From assembly GCF_018143015.1 (NCBI RefSeq), contig NC_054757.1, forward strand, positions 3,520,001 to 3,584,000: 64,000 nt of DNA. The letters are read 5' to 3'. This DNA is from Lytechinus variegatus. Taxonomy: Eukaryota > Echinodermata > Echinoidea > Temnopleuroida > Toxopneustidae. The first letter of the stretch is position 1. Each line of letters opens with the position of its first letter. The notes below the pieces were generated by a model that was not told where the DNA came from, ran no database searches, and saw only the letters and a program-made list of their open reading frames with translations. The position numbers and the translations under genes were made by a program. Of this stretch, positions 23,490-35,606 are shown piece by piece.

Positions 23490-25611
23490 GTCTGCCCTCT
23501 AGTGTCAACAAAATGAAATGCATCATTGATGTTTTCGTAATTTACATTTCACAACATATCACATTGTCTTAGTAGAAAACTATTGATATCATTATTCTTT
23601 AATTAGGCATTATATTTGAAGAGTATATGAATGATAATTATGGGGTGTTTCACACACACACAAATCACATGTGTGTTATGTTAGGGCAGATGAAAATTAC
23701 ATTCCTAGAAAAAAATGTGTGCGAAGCGCGATGAACCTTGCGGTCGGGGTCCTAGATTCTCTCTTGTGCAATCTGGCCCTTATTTTGGGAGCATTTAATA
23801 CAACAAATTTATAACAGTTTCATATGGAACGCAGGCAAAATTAGAAAAGATTTCAAAATACAGCGAGAGTCAATATTAATGATAACAAAATTGTAGTACT
23901 TTGTTAAAAGGAATCTAGATTGTACCTTTACATACCTGGTATTGGGGAGATAATAATATCTTGAAGTATCAAAATATTTTGTAGTCAAATTAGAATGAAT
24001 AATAGAGCATGTCTGTTGTAGACTCTAACAAGGATGTCAGTCTCCTAGTCACTTTCAGTATATGGGAAAAGTGACAGTCTGTCAGCAACAAGTTGCTTGA
24101 ACCATGGCACAAAAGGTGTAATTACCAGACGAAGGTACTGGTGCAGATTTTCACTGGTCAAGCAGGGGTCGCGGAAGCGGGCAGGGGGCTTCAGCCCCCC
24201 CCCCACTTTTTTTTTTCCAAACCATGTTCAAAAACGTAAAAATTACCATATGATTGTGATTTTTTGCATGACCAGCCCCCCCCCCCATACATGAGATAGT
24301 TCTTTAAAATGTTCATTATGGAAAATTCACTTTGGCACCTGTATGTAAATCCAAACATGGTGAGAACAGCACTGGTCATCTAATAAGAAAGTAGATCGAA
24401 CAGACAGAAAAGACTCCACTAAATTTTGTGTAAAAGTCAAATTAATTTGACTGCCATTCCTTTTATTACGGTTAGGGCTACATGGATACACAAAGTAATC
24501 ATATTGAGCTGTTTCATATTGTGACTTAAAAGTGATTTAAAAAAAAAAAAGCAGCAGAGTCTCGCTGGCCGGATTGAGAAGCTCAGCAGGCCGGATCCAG
24601 CCCGCGTGCCGTAGTTTGAGAACCCGTGACCTAAAGCATGTTCCAGTGCAGCTAAAAGTTGCGTGTAACTTTATGAGCAGCTCTATGAAAACACCCACCA
24701 GGCTATTTCATTAAGCTGCTCCCCTCCCCTGGATTATTGAAATTAACAATTTAAAAACATTCCTTCCTTTGAAAATGCCTTTAAGCTTGCTTCATGTAAA
24801 TTTGTAAATATATATATTTCTATCAGATTTTTGAAAGGAAAAAAATATTCCTTGTACATAAATGATTTCTTCCTTTTTTTTCTCCACCAGATATATGAAT
24901 ACGAATTCATTCTGTTTTATTTACCAATTTACGGTATATGTTCATGTCATTTTGAATCATGCATGTATGTTTTAGAAACATTATCATTCAAAGGTTTGGA
25001 TGCGATCTATACAGAGTAGGTATGCTTATTATTGAATTTATTCCCTTTTTTTTAAGAAAAGCATTAAATATGACTTAGAATAATTACATAGAAAAGATAC
25101 TGAATAAAATAGATACAAATATGGATATTTCAATGTCCAAATTTCCTTAACTTACTTTTTTTCTGACTGATTTTCATTGAACTTTCTTAATATTACCTCT
25201 GTCTACCTCAGCCAATTTTCATTGAATTGGCTTATGTGGAGGATACAAGTGTGTCACTGTTAACATTACTTAGATTTCTTTTTTTTCCCAACCCTCCCCT
25301 GAATTCATCATTTTACAGATTATACAGCATGAACTGAATATGAAATTTAGCATGAATTTAATATGTTATTATTCTTTTGTTTGCTACTTAAGCATTTAAA
25401 ATATGTATTGCACATGTTAATCTTTTTGTATTATCATTTTTTAAAGAATATTTCCTTATGTATACAGAAATAACACATTTTTAAGTTCAAAACATTCAGC
25501 TAAGACAAATCACTTTTTGCAAAAAAAGTAAACCCCTCATTGTAAATTGTAATGTTCAGTCCATTTCAGAAGACTATGGGGTCTTATGGCATTTGAACTT
25601 ATATTTTTTTA
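23490..25611. other. 3' flank of ZnF-1 and intergenic DNA
   Basis: No canonical AATAAA was seen in the first ~500 bp after the stop. A G/C-run repeat relic lies at about 24165-24297 (AAGCGGGCAGGGGG...CCCCCCCCC). The rest is AT-rich without supported genes. Confidence 0.5.
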
Positions 25612-25613
25612 TT

Positions 25614-25848
25614 ACACTGCAAAAGCTCTGGTGTTGATTTAACACCAGCCCAAAATCTGTCTATGCCCACTCCAGACTAGTGTTAAACAACACCAGTTTT
25701 GTTTTGGTCTAGCACCAGATAGGAGTTTATACTAACACATTAGTATTAAAACAGCATCAGTTTGATTCCAAACTGGTGTTTCAATACTTCTCTGGTGTGG
25801 ACCTTTATAGATTCCAGGCTGGTGTTAAATCAACACCAGAGTTGTTGC
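25614..25848. mobile_element. TA-flanked MITE, CACTGCAA termini
   Basis: CACTGCAAAAGCTCTGGTGT at the left end is mirrored by ACACCAGAGTTGTTGCAGTG at the right, each flanked by TA. It is about 240 bp and internally rich in GGTGTT/AACACC. The TA duplication fits the Tc1/mariner superfamily (inference). The same (A)ACACCA phrases recur, diverged, in the ZnF-1 intron at about 17040-17180. Confidence 0.75.
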
Positions 25849-26049
25849 AGTGTACCTGCAACCAACTGTCCATGAATAGTGTTCACAAGCATGTTATCAT
25901 TATGTTGAGGATAAAGAAAGAAATCATTATATAAAAGCGGTAGTAGCCATTATGTGTGGATATTCTGGTGCTATAATCGCTTTGTACATGTTCGATTGTT
26001 ATTGTTGATATTGACTTGAGACATTAATGTTTGATTTCTCTCATGAAGG

Positions 26050-27066
26050 TTTATTTCAAGGAGAGTCCAACCTTGGATATAAAATGGTTTATGAGAGAGG
26101 AGAAAAAGGGAATGGTGAGGGTTCAAAAGAAATTAGGCAAGCATTAGGAAAGTTGTGGCTGTTTTAACCATGAGATCGCTATTTATGTAAATTTCAAATT
26201 GGCAACTCTGTAATGCTGCAGTCACATTTGCTCTACGGTGTCCTCATGGTAAGTCTTATATGACCGTTTAACGGATAGCAACCACATACAGGAAGCTGGT
26301 ATAAAAATGATAAAAACAGCTGTTTTTAACTCACTGTGCAGCCATTGTAGGCAAAATATGACTGCGCTGTTAGTAAATTATGACATGTGATAGTGACACC
26401 TTTCCCAAAGCCATAGTCTGTGTCCAGTGGCGTACCTAGGATTTTTCACAGGGGGGGGGGCAAAACCGTCCCCCAAATAATTTGACAAGCAAAAAAAAAA
26501 AGCTCTTTAACCACAAATAAAGGATATTGTACCAGAAAAAAAAGTGACATGCAGAAAAAAAAGGTCTTCGAGCTTGTCGGGGGGGGGGGGGGGGGGCAAA
26601 AAGGTCTTTCAAGCTCGTCAGGGGGAGGGGGCAGGGATACGTCCTTTGCATGGGTTGTGACTCGTCGGGGGGGGGGGGGGGCAGACTGCCCCCCATAGGT
26701 ACGCTAGTGTCTGTGTCTTATTTATCTGGGATGTGTGGTTTTCTTTTTCCCTGGGGCAATTATCGCAATATACTGCAATGCAGATGGTATATTGTTCTAC
26801 ATGCATCATGAAAGAAAAATACTATTTGGAGTAAAACTTATAAACAAAATTATATGTGAGCCTTTTTATGTATTGGAGCAAGGAAGAATAGTCCTGCCCC
26901 TTTCACTACTACTATAAAGTGATTACAAAGTTGTTTTATTGACCAATTCGTAACTTTTTTTTATTGTTTGTCTGATTTTCAAACTTCATCTATCTACTTG
27001 TCAGATTTATGTTGTTTTTTTCTCAATACAACTTTTTATTTTGGGTTGGATTCCTCTTGGGTTTTA
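26050..27066. mobile_element. Diverged MITE of the family B type, with a nested hAT-like insertion
   Basis: The outer ends TTTCAAGGAGAGTCCAACC and GGGTTGGATTCCTCTTGGG are inverted and resemble family B termini. Subterminal phrases (AATTGGCAACTCTG, ACTTTTTATTTTGGG) also resemble that class. The interior is split by the element at 26425-26709. Confidence 0.55.
26425..26709. mobile_element. hAT-like MITE with 8-bp target-site duplication
   Basis: The left end CAGTGGCGTACCTAGG is mirrored by CATAGGTACGCTAGTG. TCTGTGTC is present on both sides (26417-26424 and 26710-26717). An 8-bp duplication with CAG..-type ends is the hAT hallmark. The interior holds several G-runs and TTTGACAAGCAAAAA phrases shared with the repeats at 7735 and 34802. 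No ORF. Confidence 0.85.
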
Positions 27067-28254
27067 AGCCTATAATGGCTTTGGCAATAATTAACTCAAC
27101 TAATAGTTACGTCATGTTTTGAAATGAAATATGACTGAGCTACTCAAAGTTGATTTGTGGTCTAATGATTTATGTTTCGTTATGTGTTACAGGGCAACTA
27201 CAGAAAAAAAGAGGATTTAGTTTGTAACAACTAAATTGATATGCCATTCCTATATAATATGTTTTTAGTATCCATGTCCCCCTATTAATCTCAAATGTTT
27301 ATTATTTTCTCTCAACGTTGACACACTCATAGAAAATGACATAATTAACATATTAATAAAGCTTTATTGTCTCAAATGTCAATTTTACTTTCAATTAAGT
27401 AACCTGAAATGCCATAATGAGCAATCAATCCATCAATCAATATTTTTCTGTCATCTTATAGTTCGTAACCTACCAGGTATGAAACATAATTGTTAGCAAA
27501 ATAAGTTGTATTATGGCATTGGTAGCCCAACCTGGAACAACCAATGAGATGCATGTATCTCATTGTTATGGTAACCATATCATGTAATGCCTCAAAATGT
27601 TTAGGTAATTGCTAAGATATCAATCAATTACATATCTATGGCCTGTATTCTGAAGTTGGGTTTAACTTAGAGCACAGTCAAACTTTGTGCTCAAATTATG
27701 GGAAGCCAAAGTTTCTAAATTTTGTTAGCATTCATTAATTCTTATGTTTATTTTTTTGCTCTTTCTTTATGAATGCTTAAATGGTGAAGAAACCATTTTT
27801 AATTATGAATCACAGAGAATATCTAATTATTTTAGTTTCAGATGAGCTGATAAATAGAACTTGAACTGTTAAAGAGATTTGTGTCACGGATGGCAATCCA
27901 TAGTAAACCACAACTTTAGACCATGAAAAACACCAAAGTTCAAAATAAGGTTCATTGTTTTATCAAACCGTTTGAAAAACGCCAAAATGTGAGATTTAGT
28001 GTTTCTTCATGGCAGTGCATACCATCACTGCATTATTGTTTGCCAATTATGTGAATTGGTTAACTGGGTTAATGAAGTAATTGTTTCTTCTTTTTCCAAA
28101 AAAAAATGCTAACATTAAAAATATATACGACAGTGTGTGTATTTTGTAATAAACATGATTGTTTGAATAAAGTGTATAGAAATCTTGAAAAATGGCATTG
28201 TTATACTCGTTTGCTTATCCACTTTCTCATTACTATAATTTTGATGTATTTTTT
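27067..28254. other. Intergenic AT-rich DNA
   Basis: Only small features are visible, for example the short hairpin CAATGAGA..TCTCATTG at about 27542-27565. No gene is supported. Confidence 0.5.
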
Positions 28255-28768
28255 TGGTCACACTTCGTAATTCCGAAGGTTCTTTATTCCGAAGGTTCGT
28301 AATTCCGAAACACGTAAAGTGCCTATACCTCGATGTTTGTTAATCCGAAAACGTAAAAGGGTTCGTTAATCCGGACATTTGTGGCGTTATTCCGAAGGTT
28401 CATTATTCCGACGGTTCGATAATCCGAAAACGAAATAAGGTTGGATGTTCCGAAGGTTCGTTAATCCGAAAACGAAATAAGGTTCGTTGTTCCGAAGGTT
28501 CGTTAGTCTGAAAACGAAATTATGTTAGTTAATCATTTCCTTTTTCGGACTAACGAACCTTCAAGATTACGAACCTCATTTCGTTTACGGATTAACAAAC
28601 CTTCGGAATTACGAACCACACTTCGTTTTCGGACTAAGGAACCTCATTTCGTTTTCGGACTAACGACCCGTCGGAATTACGAACCTTCGGAAATACAAAC
28701 CTTCGGATTAACGAACCTTCGGAATATCCGAATCCTTCGGAATAACGAAGCTTCGGAATTACGAATGT
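28255..28768. repeat. Foldback minisatellite of TTCGTNATTCCGAAGG units
   Basis: The first half repeats units such as TTCGTAATTCCGAAGG and AATCCGAAAACGAAATAAGG. The second half, from about 28540, is the same set inverted (CGGACTAACGAACCTT, CGGAATTACGAACC). The whole block therefore folds into a long imperfect hairpin. Outer ends CACTTCGTAATTCCGAAG and CTTCGGAATTACGAATG pair. No coding potential. Confidence 0.85.
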
Positions 28769-29639
28769 ATCCGTTTTTTTGAGGGGGGGGGGGCTGGAAG
28801 AAGACAATGTTCTTCAAGGGAAACTCTATTTGAAAAAAATGTTCATAATGAAAGCAGCAAACATCAGTTTGATGAAATTTCACAAAAGGGAAGTTCACCC
28901 TAACAATAAGTTGCTTTCAATAAATGTAGAAAAATCAAATGAAAATATCTATGCCAAAGGTTTATCTATGATGAAAATTTTTGAATAACAAGCAATGAAT
29001 TTAAAACTTTTGTTTAAGCAGCAACCAGTGGTATATAATCTTAAAAATGCAATTTTCTCTTAAACTGAAAGTTATACTTGTGTAATGGAAATTCTATCAT
29101 CCGTCAGACTAATTATTCCATACACCCTTGTATAAAAATTCATGTTCCATTAAAAAGTCAAAATCTTAGAAATTTATCTGTCATATGTAGGGAGCTGCTC
29201 GCATATGACGTTGCATACAAAAGCTTTTAAAAATCATAACTCTTATTCTTTGATTTTCGTCAAACCTTCACTTTGCTAATTTTGCTGCTTTTTGTGAAAC
29301 CAGCTTGTAGTCATGTTTAACTTCCCATTTAACAAAAGTTTTAAGATGGGAGGCAAAAATATGTGAGATGATCACAGCAAAGAACCATGGCAAGGGGTTT
29401 TTAAACTATCAAGGATTAAAAAAAGGTAAATAAGAAAAGTTTGTTCTCTTTCTAATTTATAGTTTTACTTGGCATCTCGAATAATAGTGATATAGAGAGG
29501 AAGCTAGAGATTAAAACCTTTTCTGGGGGGGGGGGGCTTCGGGTGGGGTGGTTGGCATGGCTGTAACTTTGTAGAATGATGGCCTTTTCTAAATTACTTG
29601 TGTAACACTCTTAAGATGTAGCGTGGTAATATGGATGAG
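28769..29639. other. Intergenic DNA with weak repeat traces
   Basis: Short G-runs (28782, 29524) and phrases like AAGGGAAGTTCACCCTAACAA suggest decayed MITE ends. Nothing is supportable as a gene. Confidence 0.45.
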
Positions 29640-30058
29640 TGTTAGCTAGTGAAGACTTCAATAAGGGAATCCAACTCAAAGTATATAGAGTTCAGATGAT
29701 ATTTATTCACACAGACATATATATATATAAATGAACAGTCGCTTGTGGAGAACTCGGGCACTCCCCTATCAAGGCCTCAAAGGGCAGGAGCGCAAGCTGG
29801 TGGAGTGTAGTCCGAAGACTAAGGAAAAGAACCCTGAGAATATCAAGCCCCCCTATTTTATACTCTGAGGGGATGTGTTTACCCCTTTGTACTTATCTAT
29901 AGAAACTGCAGATGTGTAGACTACTTAATGAAATATAACAAAGGACAGGTCTGGAAGATGCAGGTAACAAAGAGTAATAAAGGATTGAGACGAACTAATG
30001 AAGGAAGGAAGATTAATCTAAGGGAATCTATTGTTTGTCACTGAAGATGGTGTTTACA
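29640..30058 (-). mobile_element. Probable solo LTR
   Basis: Read on the minus strand, a 419-bp block begins TGTAAACACC and ends GCTAACA (TG...CA rule). It contains a promoter-like TATAAAATAGG followed about 150 bp later by an AATAAA signal (GAATAAATATCATC). This order of TATA, R-like region and polyadenylation signal is typical of retroviral-type LTRs. A matching target duplication was not seen, and no internal region is adjacent, so solo LTR is inference. Confidence 0.5.
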
Positions 30059-30342
30059 TTTGGGTAAGGTATTGTTAACAAAGGGTAATGTGATTGTATC
30101 ACTGCCTGAATATATTGCATGGTCTAGTGATGTATACTGTGGTCAACTTCTACAAATTTGGGATGAATATTTTACTCTTACACTTGCATTGTTTTGGATG
30201 GGAAAAGTACTTCCACATATATTGATGCAATTACTTTGCCTCCTCTTTCCCTCATTCATTGATTAAAAAAAATATGTTGGAAAAGATTGAGGGCAGGCCC
30301 TTGATCAATTAAAGCACTGTCTGTGTATATGCATGCATTGTG

Positions 30343-31424
30343 CAGGGGCGGATCCAGCTTTCGCCAATAGGGGGGGCCGAAAAATATTTTGATCAACATT
30401 TTTCTCGATTGGCCGCTACAATCTGGCTTTTTTTTGTTGGTTTTTCACTAAAGACTGAAAATGTTAGTTTTTATTGCTATAAACAATATACGGTATCTCA
30501 TGTGGTCTTGATATATAATGCGAGCGCGAAGCGCGAGCTAAAAATCTTTGATATTTTATGTCCTTAGAACTGAAGATTCAGAGCAGTTTTTATAATCATG
30601 AACAAAGATAAGTATCCAACTAAACAATGCGAGCGCGAAGCGCGAGCCGAAATTTTATCATATAGTAACGTGAAAAGTGACTCAATTAGGACTGTTTTTA
30701 GTGATTAATGAAGAGGATACAAGTATCACCAATTAAATAATGAGAGTGCGAAGTGCGAGTTCAAAATTTCTGATATTCCGACCTGAAAAAAATGAACAGT
30801 TTAAGCGCGTTTTTATTTAAATAAACAAGCTGTGTGTCTCAAACAATTAAATGCGAGCGCGAAGCATGAGCTTAATTTTTTGATATACTGACATGATAAA
30901 AGAGCATTTTGACAAATTTTGGTAAGAATTTCCAAAGAGCATAGGTTTCTCTTAAATCAAACGATACGAGCGCGCAGCGCGAGCTGAACATTTTCATACA
31001 CATTAACAATTTGTGTAAATCAAACAAAATAATGAAAACTTGATGTGCGAGCTAAAAAATGTGTGCAAATTGATATCAGAACTGGATATATTGTATATAT
31101 ATTGGCTATATATTAGTGTCATTTAACCCTCTCGAATGGGATTCATTACACAGGCAATGCGAGTGCGAAGCGCGAGCGAAAAATTTTATATTTATGAAAA
31201 AGTCTATTTTCCAATTCTTCCCCTCACCTTTTTTTGGTTTCCTTTCGGGGTTGGGCCGGTCGTTACGAGGCTGTAAATTACTCATCATGGGTAAAATACC
31301 TCTTTCTTACTTTTCTTTCTGTTTTTCGTAGTTTCTATCAAGATAAAGAGTACACTTTTTCTGCAGGTTGTCAAAAAATAGGGGGGGCCGGGGCCGGCTC
31401 GGCCCCCTCCTGGATCCGCGCCTG
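30343..31424. mobile_element. 1.08-kb TIR element with repeated GCGAGCGCGAAGCGCGAGC motif
   Basis: The termini CAGGGGCGGATCCAG and CCTGGATCCGCGCCTG are inverted and flanked by TTGTG on both sides (5-bp duplication). Inside, a motif close to GCGAGCGCGAAGCGCGAGC recurs near 30532, 30630, 30743, 30852, 30966 and 31159, separated by AT-rich spacers of about 100 bp. No transposase. It defines the class whose fragments lie at 6197 and 10256. Confidence 0.8.
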
Positions 31425-32269
31425 TTGTGGAAATTCAGGGAAGGGGAGAAGGGCCAGTATTTTTCCCCCCTTTTAGTCTCTTTAAAATACTATTCGAAGT
31501 CTCCACCCTCTGCAGCTTGGAATATCTTCGCTACGAGGCCGTGCACATTTACCCAAATTGTTTGCACAAGTACACAATAGTTAGGAGCCCGGGTAAAGTA
31601 GTAGTGACTCCAATGTTATTTTTCTTTTCTTGGTCTGAACGCCACCATAGCCTGCTCGCGGATCTTTGCCTTTAGTCTAGAGTTGAATTGATGAAAACTT
31701 TCTAACCTTTTTAATTATTGCACGAGAAGACGAGGGAGAGAATGATTGTTTCCTGTTTCAAGTAATTCATAGCGTCACTTTTGGTGTGCGTATACATAGT
31801 AAATATAATTTCCCAACATTTATTTGTGAATATTTATTGGGTGCTCTCAGCTCTAGCTCTCCGACCCCGAGTTCCGCGCTCCGGCACATGCATAATAGCT
31901 TAGCCGGAGATTGGCTCGGGAGCTTGGACTTGGTGGGAGCGCTAGCGCTCGAGTGGGCCCCTGGCTCTTACCGGCCAAACTACAAAGATTGGATCGTTCG
32001 CGAAAGCAAAGGAAAAGAAAGAAATGAAAAAAGTAAATGAAAGGGGGGGGGGTAGCCAGGATGCTTCTATAGAGTGAAAATCAGGCCAAATCGTGGTTTT
32101 GGGAACCACTCGTAGATTTGTGTACGCGCACTTGTGTACAAAGTGAATGGAGGTGGAAATAGGGAACCGTGCGTGTGAAAGCGCTGCTGTATGAAGTGAA
32201 CGGTGGTTCCCTATATCACGATAATGCCGAAAATCATTTACTAACGTCGGCTTACTCGGTTGAATGAAG
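31425..32269. other. Mixed region with a GC-rich block
   Basis: A GC-rich block at about 31840-31990 contrasts with the flanks and could be a promoter or untranslated exon for ZnF-2, but no splice or coding support was found. The rest is repeat-derived or AT-rich. Confidence 0.35.
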
Positions 32270-32434
32270 CCTGGGGGGCGTTTCATCAATATTTTCGTCC
32301 GACAAGTTGTCACTTTTTTGTCAGACTGAAAACTTTCCTGGATTCTGATTGGTTGTTACTATAGTAACTATCGCATAAAACAGGACTTGTCGGATAAAAC
32401 GTCTGACAAGTCCTTTCATGAAACGCCCCCCAGG
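32270..32434. mobile_element. 165-bp MITE with 17-bp perfect TIRs
   Basis: CCTGGGGGGCGTTTCAT at the left is exactly mirrored by ATGAAACGCCCCCCAGG at the right. Subterminal GACAAGT phrases also invert. Non-coding. Confidence 0.88.
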
Positions 32435-33524
32435 TCTTCTCTCTCATTCACGCGTACACGAAGGACACCTGGCTGAAACTTTCACTGAGATTTCTACTTT
32501 TCTTCTAAAAGATCTAGCCCTAAATCATGTTGGGCCTACATGGGATAAAACTTCATTTCCGAATTTCTACGCTCTCTTTATTTCTGAAAAAGAATTCATC
32601 AAAAAAATGAGAAAAATATTGTGAAAAGACGGAAGAGACCCGCCGATGTTTACTCTGCCGTCTTGTTTCCTAGTAATTTATTATATTAGTATTGTTCTTG
32701 CCAACGTTACAGCCGTGTGCATTGCATAAAGTTGGCGAAGAAAAATAGGAAACAGATGGTGGCGTTTATTTTTTATTTTTTTCCATTTTGTAGAACTTTA
32801 TGAGGTTCACCAAACTAGCTTCTACACAGAATTACAAAGAAATATTTTTTCTTCATTTGTTGATCAATTTCAAATTTGTTTGCTTTACATAATAGCTCAA
32901 GGTGGTGATACAAAATTTCAACATAGAATTTTGAAACTCATTGAATATGCTTATTTATTCATATATTTTAAAATCTCACAAAAATTACTTATTTATTTCT
33001 TGATTGACTGGTTATTTTTGTTCTATCTGAGCTGAGAGCTACATTACATGTAGGTTCACCAAGGTTCTACACAGAGTGAAGAAACTTGACTAGATAATTA
33101 TTAATACTTAATTCATATGAAATTTATTCATACATCACAAAAAAAATGCTTCTATGTCATTTCTTCATCAATTTCAATTCTATATCAATTTTTGTCACCA
33201 CAGTGTCAACTGGGCTGAAATTAAAATTGTGTTAAATTTTGTTCGAGATGCCGGATGAGCTCCACATCATTGATGTGCTAGTCTTCAATTCTTCTTCGTA
33301 TGCAAGCTTGCACGAAAGTCAGCACATGTGGTTTAAATGAATCCTTTTTTGTCGATGCAAAACAAATTATCGTACCTTGACGGCGGTACTATAAGATAAT
33401 TTGTTTTTCTGATTTTGAAACGGAAAAGGTAAACTAACCAAATTTTCAGTGTCATCAAAGCAAAAACAGAAAAAGAGGAAAAGGAAACCAGAATTTCAAT
33501 TTAATTTTGTGTTTTGTTATAAAC
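32435..33524. other. AT-rich intergenic DNA
   Basis: A short imperfect inverted repeat (AAATTATCGTACC / GGTACTATAAGATAATTT) lies at about 33364-33403. No gene is supported. Confidence 0.5.
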
Positions 33525-34100
33525 TTAAAGGAAACCAAAACCCAAGATGAGAAGCAATCTTATTGGAAAGAGTAAAATAAGAAAAATTTAAAACAAGTTT
33601 CATCAAAATCGGTTGTAAAATAAGCAAGTTATGGATGTTTAAAAAGTCATGTTGTACTTTCTATGGGGATCCTCAAATTGGCAAACATGCCTTAAAATGG
33701 CTGATTTTGTGGACAACTCTCCATTTGTTGTGTACACAATTTTTCAGATTTTCCCTATTATCTTTAAAATTGCATATTGCCTTATTCTGAGCATAACATT
33801 TGTTATGGGAAAATATAATTCACACCACATATGTCAAGGTCAGGAGGAGATGATGTGAAATATGTAAAATAAAGGGCAAAATCTGAAAATATGTGTACAA
33901 AACAAATGGAGGGTTCTCCACAAAATCAGCCATTTTTGAAGCATGTTTGCCAATTTGAGGACCCCATAGAAAGTACAACAAGACTTTTCAAACTTCCATA
34001 ACTCGCTTATTCTTTAACCGATTTTGATGAAACTTGTTTTAAATTCCTCTCATTTTACTCTTTCGAATAAGATTGCTTCTCTTCTTGGGTTTTGCAAGAA
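33525..34100. mobile_element. Foldback MITE with CAAAACCCAAGA-type arms
   Basis: AACCAAAACCCAAGATGAGAAG near 33534 is mirrored by CTTCTCTTCTTGGGTTTTG near 34078. The arms extend inward through ATGGGGATCCTCAAATTGGC and GCCAATTTGAGGACCCCAT. It lies about 260 bp upstream of the ZnF-2 exon. Non-coding. Confidence 0.8.
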
Positions 34101-34359
34101 GCAAAAAAAGCAAAAAATACCATGTGAGTCTAAAAAACTTGACACCTCACAAATTCTCAATTTAAAGAAAAAATATTTCATGAACACATACATTAACTTT
34201 TTTGTTAAATTGACTTTAACAAATGTTTCATCTTTTCAATTAAAAATATATTTTTAAAATTTGGAACCTGATATAAATAGGTAATCAATCACAGTGGGAA
34301 TAAATTCAGTTGTATGATCAATCGTTATCTGTTTTCACTTTCCCTTTCTTTATTGACAG

Positions 34360-34629
34360 ATCTCTGGCAAGGTTTCCATCTCTTGCTGACAGGTCATCAG
34401 CAATTCTTACAGGATACAAAGAGGTTACATCCCAGCTATTGCATTGCATCTAAAGCATCCTGGTCATGGGTTCTTTACAAGGATCTAAGTAAATATTCGA
34501 CTAGAGTCAAAAAGACTGGTGGTATGTCAACAATGATGCAGGAATCATGTCTTGAGCTATCTTGTCAGACAATAATAGGCCCACAATGCTTGGATAATGG
34601 GATCACACACAACATTGAGACTCTGGAAG
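34360..34629 (+). CDS. ZnF-2 upstream exon, unknown N-terminal domain
   Basis: The acceptor CTTTCTTTATTGACAG|AT (34359/34360) and donor CTGGAAG|GTAAAT (34629/34630) bound 270 bp in phase 1-1, compatible with the acceptor at 35607. The 90-residue product runs from DLWQGFHLLLTGHQQ through SWSWVLYKDLSKYS to NGITHNIETLE. It contains no finger motif and is not a KRAB, BTB, SCAN or ZAD domain that I recognise. It has no counterpart found next to ZnF-3 or ZnF-4. The start-codon exon must be further upstream. Confidence 0.6.
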
Positions 34630-34801
34630 GTAAATAAATTTGGTAAAGTTTGACCCTCAGTGTCCCAACCATTTCTGTCGGGACACAACACAACCTGATT
34701 TTGCCCAAACCAGTGCATCAAATAACGATTAATGAAACCCTTAAATCGTTTGGATTCAACAAATTTTACATTCAATAAGTTTTAAGAGAAAGGAAAGTGG
34801 G

Positions 34802-34976
34802 CATTGGCGGCGGAAGCCAAAAAATTTTAGGAGGGGACAAAAAAAAGGTTCTCAACCCAAAACTTTTAGGGGGGATGTAGGAAAATAAATTGACAAGCAA
34901 AAAAAAAAAAAAAAAAAAAAGGTCATCAACGACAAATTTAGAGGGGGACATGTCCCCCCGCTTCCGCCGCCTATGA
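34802..34976. mobile_element. Short G-run MITE with GGCGGCGGAAGC ends, intronic in ZnF-2
   Basis: CATTGGCGGCGGAAGC at the left pairs with GCTTCCGCCGCCTATG at the right. The interior has TTGACAAGCAAAAAA and GGGGGGA-type blocks like those in the hAT-like element at 26425. The flanking 8-mers are only partly alike, so the target duplication is eroded or misplaced. Confidence 0.7.
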
Positions 34977-35606
34977 GAGTGATGTCATCATTCCACTAAT
35001 ATCACATAATGATGGCATTCAAGTACATGTAGATGTAACTGTTTTCACAAAATATTTTATTACTCTATCTTCCCTCGAATGAAATTATAAGCAATATAAC
35101 GCTAAGTCTGCAACTATTTTCATCGAAAAAAAGTAAAAAAGCAAAGAAATCCATAAGAAATTATAAAAAACAACATACATTTTAAGATACAAATTCTTTT
35201 GAATTACATTTGATCGGGTTTCTACAAAGGGGCAGTATGATAGTTGATAAGAGCAAATGTTATTTTCATGATTAAATTAGCAGAATTAAATCATTAAATA
35301 AAAAATCTTATTTAAAAAAAATTAATGATAGCCTTGTAGATCTTATCACACACTACCACCGTGCAAATGTTCGCAATGCTCGCACAATCCAAAGCCAATT
35401 TCATGGAGGGGGGGGCAGAATCTGCCGCCCGGCTGTGAGATGGGTCCTAATAACCCTGCTCTTTTTAGGTTCAGCTTTTTTATGTATGTTGGGATGGACT
35501 TGACCTTGAAATGTTTGAAAGCTAGAATAACTGGACAATTTTAATACACATGGCAACAGCATTGTAACTTTGATAAAATTTGTCCCCCCCCCCTTGATTT
35601 TTACAG

